From Chromera velia (lineage: Eukaryota; Sar; Chromeraceae), in NCBI GenBank assembly GCA_018398765.1, contig JAHBMJ010002199.1:5001-17500 (forward strand): a stretch of DNA of 12,500 nucleotides. Direction: 5' to 3'. The position numbers were made by a program, and so were the translations under genes. The first letter of the stretch is position 1, and each line of letters starts with the position of its first letter. This document shows positions 10,482-12,500 of the stretch, piece after piece. The notes under the pieces are model-generated. The model worked only from the letters and a program-made list of their open reading frames with translations. It had not been told where the DNA came from and made no database searches.

Positions 10482-10577
10482 TGGTTGCAGCTCGAGCAGT
10501 GCGAGGCTGTGACCAAGCAGGTTGCGGCAGCAGTTTTCGCAATTCGGAAAGACATAGTGCAAGGGAGGGGGGGCTGA
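243..10577 (+). CDS. Dynamin-superfamily large GTPase, 5'-partial, 25 exons in window
   Basis: Spliced gene assembled by reading exons between GT donors and CAG acceptors. The 25 exons are listed separately; residues are numbered from the split P-loop glycine. The summed 2213 bp give 737 residues and a TGA, and every junction keeps phase. Seen: GKTS at residues 1-4 followed by a hydrophobic helix, VG and LP, as in dynamins (G1); P-S-A-L-P at 20-24 in the switch I position (G2, Ser for Thr); VVDMIS at 184-189 in the G3 position (no D-x-x-G); LLCVDAS at about 215-221, a typical strand before G4; VIANKIDRLDG at 251-261 (G4, NKxD); and a G5-like strand PAGASISLL at about 295-303. G3-to-G4 spacing is 68 residues, close to dynamin. 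Residues 304-737 look helical and amphipathic, with no clear transmembrane segment, PH domain or EH domain. Known of the family: these GTPases bind and remodel membranes in fission, fusion or trafficking. Inferred: a membrane-remodelling or scaffolding relative, possibly weak in hydrolysis. The start codon lies left of the window. An EHD- or mitofusin-like identity cannot be separated from dynamin-like by eye. Confidence 0.82.
583..687 (+). CDS. Exon 2: Glu/Ala-rich segment
   Basis: GTGCAG acceptor, GTGAGT donor at 688, phase 0 at both ends. Residues 47-81 run from KLQQWEGALLEKD to MAAIAN. It is acidic and helix-prone and belongs to the extra segment between G2 and G3. Confidence 0.85.
832..984 (+). 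CDS. Exon 3: insert between G2 and G3
   Basis: TGCAG acceptor, GTCAGC donor at 985, phase 0 at both ends. This is the longest exon (51 codons, residues 82-132). It begins DRQQAKSKGGRVSIFAGAAS and ends AATLEYVQ. A basic start is followed by a small/hydrophobic stretch; no motif is recognised. Confidence 0.85.
1189..1274 (+). CDS. Exon 4: pre-G3 strand region
   Basis: TCCAG acceptor (one of four non-GCAG acceptors), GTACGT donor at 1275, phase 0 to phase 2. Residues 133-160 start RVVYEGRTRGV and end with Trp-Ser-Cys; Lys161 is split over the junction. Using AG one step later would give an early stop in this exon, which supports the chosen acceptor. Confidence 0.8.
1554..1659 (+). CDS. Exon 5: G3 (switch II) region, degenerate
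   Basis: TTCAG acceptor, GTCAGC donor at 1660, phase 2 to phase 0. Residues 162-196 contain VEMQFESLKG and then SLRVVDMISPDPAVWE. The hydrophobic strand ending in Asp186 sits where dynamins have L-x-L-x-D-x-P-G, but the next residues are Met-Ile-Ser rather than x-Pro-Gly. The motif lies within the exon, so alternative splicing cannot restore it. Confidence 0.85.
2166..2253 (+). CDS. Exon 6: strand preceding G4
   Basis: TGCAG acceptor, GTCAGT donor at 2254, phase 0 to phase 1. Residues 197-225 hold NSELVQMFRAQLAKAEGVLL followed by CVDAS. This matches the pattern of a helix, an A-D/E turn and a hydrophobic strand ending in Asp-Ala found before G4 in dynamins and EHDs. Confidence 0.85.
2567..2602 (+). 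CDS. Exon 7: 36-bp microexon
   Basis: TTGCAG acceptor; residues 227-237 are VEFGSMISDFL. Two donors overlap: GTCAGT at 2603 and GTAATC at 2607. Only the first keeps phase with exon 8 and yields Lys238, giving the EHD-like word FLKN; the second breaks the frame of the NKID exon. GTCAGT is also the commonest donor in this gene. Confidence 0.78.
2960..3069 (+). CDS. Exon 8: G4 (NKxD) region
   Basis: TTGCAG acceptor, GTCGGT donor at 3070, phase 1 to phase 0. Residues 239-274 include the hydrophobic strand VFVIA and the guanine-specificity motif NKID at 254-257, then RLDGFYSADGLQ. This is the most diagnostic GTPase motif in the gene. Confidence 0.9.
3160..3199 (+). repeat. (AC)n microsatellite, intron 8
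   Basis: Near-perfect AC dinucleotide run with a few ACAG variants, within the intron between the NKID exon and exon 9. Confidence 0.95.
3427..3513 (+). CDS. Exon 9: G5-like strand
   Basis: CGCAG acceptor, GTCAGT donor at 3514, phase 0 at both ends. Residues 275-303 begin VRKQQFQIFEASLDDED and end NIIPAGASISLL. The last strand resembles the 'pvSA...l' G5 region of dynamin-like proteins. The following 312-nt intron has no stop in this frame. Confidence 0.85.
3826..3904 (+). CDS. Exon 10: end of G domain
   Basis: TGCAG acceptor, GTCAGT donor at 3905, phase 0 to phase 1. Residues 304-329 begin GIYGAERVTKDLS and end NGEAWF. Ala330 is split over the junction. Confidence 0.85.
4118..4172 (+). repeat. 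Two C10 homopolymer tracts, intron 10
   Basis: Runs of ten C at 4118-4127 and 4163-4172 flank a short segment with CAGCTAGCTAG. The context is C/A-rich. Confidence 0.9.
4250..4283 (+). repeat. (TTTC)n microsatellite forming the polypyrimidine tract of exon 11
   Basis: About eight TTTC units end ten bases before the CAG acceptor at 4291-4293, so the repeat doubles as the splice-site pyrimidine tract. Confidence 0.92.
4294..4387 (+). CDS. Exon 11: helical segment after G domain
   Basis: TGCAG acceptor directly after a TTTC repeat, GTCGGT donor at 4388, phase 1 to phase 2. Residues 331-360 begin ALNAFLHGIHWNRVVKSM, with Trp, Arg and Lys spaced as an amphipathic helix, and end HMMDM. It could be a stalk helix. 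Confidence 0.85.
4815..4941 (+). CDS. Exon 12: stalk-like helices
   Basis: ATCAG acceptor after a GATT repeat, GTCGGT donor at 4942, phase 2 to phase 0. Residues 362-403 begin TIGQINSGLAEVLLQQPF and end with MSMLKDVIEEFLR, a heptad-like amphipathic pattern. Confidence 0.85.
5056..5109 (+). repeat. Compound (TG)n(GA)n(GC)n repeat, intron 12
   Basis: Three dinucleotide runs abut: TG (about 5059-5080), GA (about 5081-5099) and GC (about 5100-5109). Alternating TG and GC tracts favour Z-DNA, and GA tracts favour triplex structures. Confidence 0.93.
5527..5563 (+). CDS. Exon 13: 37-bp microexon
   Basis: TTGCAG acceptor, GTCTGT donor at 5564, phase 0 to phase 1. Residues 404-415 are NLEFLEKGPGAA. 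The donor is the first unit of a long TGTC/TCTC repeat, so the exact exon end rests on phase with exon 14. Confidence 0.72.
5564..5627 (+). repeat. Degenerate GTCT/CTCT array starting at a splice donor
   Basis: The array begins exactly at the GTCTGT donor of exon 13 and continues with GTCT, CTCT and TATG variants. Confidence 0.88.
5881..6029 (+). CDS. Exon 14: charged helical segment
   Basis: GTGCAG acceptor, GTGGGT donor at 6030, phase 1 to phase 0. Residues 417-465 begin AVLDTSLLRKIFVAFSGDLV, then a Lys/Asp/Glu-rich stretch, then DAVHAHADRAMKEM. Confidence 0.85.
6215..6269 (+). CDS. Exon 15: Gly/His/Gln-rich linker
   Basis: TGCAG acceptor, GTGGGT donor at 6270 opening a short GGGT repeat, phase 0 to phase 1. 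Residues 466-483 are AAQQGHGGHSVRFSEENA, probably a flexible linker. Confidence 0.75.
6298..6337 (+). repeat. Imperfect (TG)n tract, intron 15
   Basis: TG-rich run with TATG and CGTG interruptions, following a GGGT repeat that starts at the intron donor (6270). Confidence 0.85.
6493..6615 (+). repeat. 63-bp tandem duplication, intron 15
   Basis: Two copies with a 63-bp period begin AAGACAACATGACAGCC at 6493 and 6556 and stay identical through GTCTCCT (ends 6552 and 6615). No difference was seen over about 60 bp, implying a recent event. It lies wholly within an intron. Confidence 0.93.
6648..6682 (+). CDS. Exon 16: 35-bp microexon
   Basis: TGCAG acceptor, weak donor GTTTGA at 6683, phase 1 to phase 0. 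Residues 485-495 are DGIAELKEFLK. Without it exon 15 (ending phase 1) could not join exon 17 in frame, which supports its inclusion despite the poor donor. Confidence 0.7.
7040..7105 (+). CDS. Exon 17: aromatic helix
   Basis: TGCAG acceptor, GTCAGT donor at 7106, phase 0 at both ends. Residues 496-517 begin TMSKDAIQEWGKFYIQF and end AEDVY. Confidence 0.85.
7164..7221 (+). repeat. Compound (AC)n(AG)n repeat, intron 17
   Basis: AC run to about 7194 followed directly by an AG run to about 7221, then purine-rich sequence to about 7270. The arrangement mirrors the TG/GA junction in intron 12. Confidence 0.94.
7514..7614 (+). CDS. Exon 18: basic helical segment
   Basis: TTGCAG acceptor, GTCAGT donor at 7615, phase 0 to phase 2. 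Residues 518-550 begin EKAIRSQEKWVRSVNHHLKS and end with MQKRALT. Net positive charge could suit lipid contact, but this is a guess. Confidence 0.85.
7967..8054 (+). CDS. Exon 19: Pro-rich turn and Trp-containing helix
   Basis: TGCAG acceptor, GTAGGC donor at 8055, phase 2 to phase 0. Residues 552-580 hold LQELHLPRPPALEIP and then VDKWTQLVEAHCAQ. The short Pro-rich loop may join two stalk helices. Confidence 0.82.
8163..8231 (+). repeat. (TGTC)n followed by (TG)n, intron 19
   Basis: Six TGTC units (about 8164-8187) pass directly into a TG run to about 8231 with one CGTG interruption. Confidence 0.95.
8481..8509 (+). repeat. (CCAT)n microsatellite, intron 19
   Basis: Seven CCAT units lie about 12 bases before the TTCAG acceptor of exon 20. 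Confidence 0.95.
8524..8612 (+). CDS. Exon 20: basic segment
   Basis: TTCAG acceptor, GTGAGC donor at 8613, phase 0 to phase 2. Residues 581-609 begin VPYSKNKRLFQRTLKTYEV and end GREFMT. Confidence 0.82.
8897..8939 (+). repeat. (TGTC)n array, intron 20
   Basis: About ten TGTC units with one TTTG interruption lie upstream of the exon 21 acceptor. Confidence 0.94.
8973..9091 (+). CDS. Exon 21: hydrophobic/aromatic helix then acidic helix
   Basis: CGCAG acceptor, GTATGT donor at 9092, phase 2 to phase 1. Residues 611-649 begin VLDLWLSCFRAMDLAAFF, the most hydrophobic run in the C-terminal half but too charged and short for a clear membrane span. It continues with an acidic helix ending EDLQHQ. 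A membrane-dipping role is possible but unproven. Confidence 0.85.
9261..9331 (+). CDS. Exon 22: Ala/Pro/Gly-rich linker
   Basis: GTGCAG acceptor, GTCCGT donor at 9332, phase 1 to phase 0. Residues 651-673 begin ANLAALSHAAPDPQGAG and end RKSVVQ. The following intron carries the largest TGTC array. Confidence 0.78.
9378..9611 (+). repeat. Large (TGTC)n array with ATATATTC interruptions, intron 22
   Basis: About 230 bp of TGTC units with occasional TCTC and GACG variants. The word ATATATTC interrupts it three times, at 9441, 9517 and 9537 (spacings 76 and 20), always between GTC and TG. It fills most of the 375-bp intron. The long Cys/Leu/Ser/Val-rich open frames across it are repeat translations, not genes. 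Confidence 0.95.
9707..9754 (+). CDS. Exon 23: 48-bp exon
   Basis: TGCAG acceptor, GTCTGT donor at 9755, phase 0 at both ends. Residues 674-689 are VGGEVFDFTFAESLRE. Because both ends are phase 0 it could be skipped without frame loss. Confidence 0.75.
10068..10127 (+). CDS. Exon 24: acidic segment
   Basis: CGCAG acceptor, GTCTGT donor at 10128 leading into a short TGTC run, phase 0 at both ends. Residues 690-709 begin VLPLIANFDTEDPEKV and end DAGE. It could also be skipped in frame. Confidence 0.78.
10425..10484 (+). repeat. (TC)n(TG)n repeat before the last exon
   Basis: TC-rich run (about 10430-10464) passes into a TG run (to about 10484) immediately before the TTGCAG acceptor at 10490, so it serves as the pyrimidine tract of the terminal exon. 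Confidence 0.93.
10491..10577 (+). CDS. Exon 25: terminal exon and stop
   Basis: TTGCAG acceptor after a TC/TG repeat. Residues 710-737 begin LEQCEAVTKQVAAAVFAIRK and end with a Gly/Arg tail before TGA at 10575-10577. A run of seven G lies just before the stop, so an indel error there would change the C-terminus. The helix is amphipathic and could pack on the stalk. Confidence 0.82.
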   Translation, partial: LEQCEAVTKQVAAAVFAIRKDIVQGRGG

Positions 10578-10629
10578 TTGCAAGCTTGAAGTACCAGAGA
10601 GGCCTCGGCGGAATGAATTTGACTGCTAG

Positions 10630-10635
10630 AATAAA
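10630..10635 (+). promoter_or_regulatory. Possible polyadenylation signal AATAAA
   Basis: A canonical AATAAA lies 53 bp after the stop codon, in sequence with no further open frame of interest. A 12-A tract follows at 10725-10736. Protists often lack a strict signal, so this is suggestive only. Confidence 0.35.
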
Positions 10636-10779
10636 ACCAAATGGGACCGTGAACTCTAGACTGACAGGGGAGTATGTTTCGTCTCTTTAAATCAGACCGG
10701 CTCGATTAACTCACATAACGCTGGAAAAAAAAAAAAGAAGGCAGTCCCCATGCATGACATTGCATGCATGCAAGCCATT

Positions 10780-11445
10780 ATTACGGAAAGTTAGAGATAC
10801 AAAAAAAACTTTTGCCCCGCTTTTTAGTGATTGTTTCTTTACATTTCGATATCAGAGTTAAGGATTTTGTTTTGAAAGTCGTAAAATGAAACTGCGCTAG
10901 GCTTTGCACTCTTAAAAACAAAGCATACACACACACACACACACACACACACAAATCTAGATAAAAATTAACTCTACTGATATTTTTTATGTTTTTTGTA
11001 TCAGTGCAAGAATTAACAAACGTGTTTTTGTCTAACACTCATTGCAACACATCGTTACATATGAATAACACCATAGACAACACCTTTATAACATATGAAC
11101 AACAGTTGTTTGTCGAGAGAGATTGATATAAAAGTTTACAATAAAACAATTGTGTTAACACAAAATTGTTCCAATTTTTTTTTAATATCATTTTTATAAA
11201 TTTATATTATAATTTTCAAAAACTTAACAAAACTAATATTAGATATATTAAGTTTATAGTGCAGAGCCTATATAATTTTACGCTAGAAAGTGTGTTAGCA
11301 TTTATATAACTAGAGTTCTAAAAAACCTCTATAGAAGTCCCCCAAAAATGAACATTATACTAGGCTCAATTTCGCTAGCAATCTCGGGTACACGTTTAGA
11401 ATTTCTTTAATTAAGTCACACACAGTAGTATCATGATTGCAGTGC
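10780..11445. other. AT-rich island of unknown origin
   Basis: Base composition falls sharply compared with both sides: long A and T runs, TATA-like words and few C or G. It contains an (AC)n tract at 10926-10953, a near-palindrome around GTTAACAC (about 11150-11172), and two copies of ACATATGAA about 34 bp apart (about 11057 and 11091). No open frame, tRNA or rRNA segment was recognised. It could be a degraded mobile element, an organelle-DNA insertion or an AT-rich spacer. Confidence 0.6.
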
Positions 11446-12015
11446 TAAGAGGTGGACCGCTTCCCAAGCCAGTCTGTTGAGGTTGATATTACACTTGATA
11501 AAAAGGTGACACAATGCGTCACCGCCAACAAATCGAAAAACAAAAATGCTTTTGAAGCTACAAAAACTTGCCGAGGTGTGCAAACAGCGACGAGAAGGAT
11601 GGTACCGGTCGGTCGTCTGCTGAGTGACATAATGGGTCAACGGCTGCGTGCGTCATTCCCCTCACGCTGTCCCTGTCCCCTCCCCCACGTTCTTGATTGA
11701 AACCGTTCTTTTCCATCTGAGATGAGTGAGAGAGAGTAGTGGAATCTACCGGTGCCCCTACTTGTTAATTGGCCTCCCAGATAACAAAGGGCACTCTTCT
11801 CCTCTTGCCGTCGTCCGTATCTTTCGCTTCGAGTCTCTCTCTTCTTTTCCGTTTTGTCACTTTGCATCTGTGTCGTCTGCCTGGTTTCTCTGCTGTCATC
11901 ATATCTCAATTACACTTTTTCTCTTTCTCTTTCTCTTTCTCTGTCTCTCCCTCTGTCTGACTGTTGGAGGTGCAATCGAGATGGTCTTTTTTGTCCTAAC
12001 AGACTGAGTGTTTCT
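11446..12015. other. Intergenic sequence, no supported gene
   Basis: GC content rises again. Open frames up to about 80 codons exist on both strands, but none has a recognisable motif, splice context or compositional support. A TCTCTT pyrimidine repeat lies at about 11919-11945. Confidence 0.5.
11505..11523. other. Small perfect hairpin GGTGAC/GTCACC
   Basis: A six-base inverted repeat with a seven-base spacer in intergenic sequence. It is too short to be called a terminator or a gene, and no role is assigned. Confidence 0.45.
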
Positions 12016-12233
12016 CTTTGCCTCCTGCCGCCTTTCCCTTCCTCTTCCCCTCCTCGATGAGATCCTGTGACACCAACAGATGCAACCGCAGAGGGAGACG
12101 TCAAACGAACCCCCCCTCCTCCTTCTTTGCCTCCTGCCGCCTTTCCCTTCCTCTTCCCCTCCTCGATGAGATCCTGTGACACCAACAGATGCAACCGCAG
12201 AGGGAGACGTCAAACGAACCCTCCCTCCTCCTT
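12016..12233. repeat. 109-bp tandem duplication
   Basis: Two copies begin CTTTGCCTCCTGCCGCC at 12016 and 12125 and continue to CCTCCTTC. One difference was seen, in the C-run after GAAC (CCCCCC versus CCTCCC). The copies include CCTCGATGAGATCCTGTGAC and a GACGTC word. Near-identity suggests a recent duplication. Confidence 0.93.
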
Positions 12234-12460
12234 CATATGAGTGAGGCCTTTTCCCCTCTTCCAAATCTCCCTTTAATTTTGTCTCTCCCTTCCTCTGTAC
12301 GTCCCCCCCTTCTTGATCAGGGAAGATTCCGATAATTAAGCACATCCATGGGGACTAGCTGTCTGATCGACAAACGATTTCTTTCAAACGAACAGGAGCC
12401 TCTCCCTGTAAACCCTCAAATCCCCCTCCCCCTCTATGTCTCCCACCACTACCCGCAGAA

Positions 12461-12500
12461 GAAGAAAAAGAAGAAGAGTCTGCTACTACAGATCTTGAAG
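12461..12500 (+). CDS. Possible start of an exon of a downstream gene
   Basis: A pyrimidine-rich stretch (about 12400-12450) ends in CCGCAG at 12455-12460, matching the GCAG acceptor style of the neighbouring gene. What follows is open to the window edge and would encode a run of Lys then SLLLQILK. It is only 40 bp and low in complexity, so this may be chance. Confidence 0.2.

Noticed and set aside
11452-11700. 82-codon plus-strand frame in the intergenic region
   Set aside because: No recognisable motif, no conserved start context, and overlapping minus-strand frames of similar length; unsupported.
11899-12345. Minus-strand Gly/Arg/Glu-rich frame of 148 codons
   Set aside because: It is the translation of the 109-bp tandem duplication and pyrimidine tracts.

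Overview
The window looks like nuclear DNA of an intron-rich, moderately GC protist. The short phase-compatible exons, the almost invariant GCAG acceptors, the TGCATGC-type words and the dense di- and tetranucleotide microsatellites fit an alveolate, either a chromerid such as Chromera or a coccidian apicomplexan. This taxonomic guess is an inference. No bacterial-style gene, operon, phage, CRISPR array or rRNA/tRNA gene was seen.

One gene accounts for most of the window. Positions 243-10577 (+) hold 25 coding exons of 35-153 bp, separated by 24 introns of 144-585 bp. It is 5'-truncated: the first exon in view opens in the middle of a P-loop. All 24 junctions are phase-compatible, and the summed exons (2213 bp) read as one open frame of 737 residues to a TGA stop. 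The product is a divergent large GTPase of the dynamin superfamily (dynamin / EHD / mitofusin / bacterial dynamin-like group). It has an intact G1 lysine and hydroxyl residue (GKTS) and an intact G4 (NKID). Switch I has Ser where Thr is usual, and the G3 motif reads D-M-I-S instead of D-x-P-G. G3-to-G4 spacing is dynamin-like, but about 95 extra residues lie between G2 and G3. The C-terminal ~430 residues are mostly helical-looking stalk sequence of no recognised domain.

The introns are unusual. Sixteen of 24 donors are GTC-type (GTCAGT, GTCGGT, GTCTGT), many run straight into further GTCN tetranucleotides, and several introns carry long TGTC, TG, AC or AG arrays.

Downstream of the gene, 10578-10780 is 3' flank with an AATAAA and a poly(A) tract. 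Positions 10780-11445 form a sharp AT-rich island of unknown origin. From 11450 to 12500 there is GC-richer intergenic sequence with a hairpin, pyrimidine tracts and a 109-bp tandem duplication. A weak acceptor at 12457-12460 may open an exon of a further gene.
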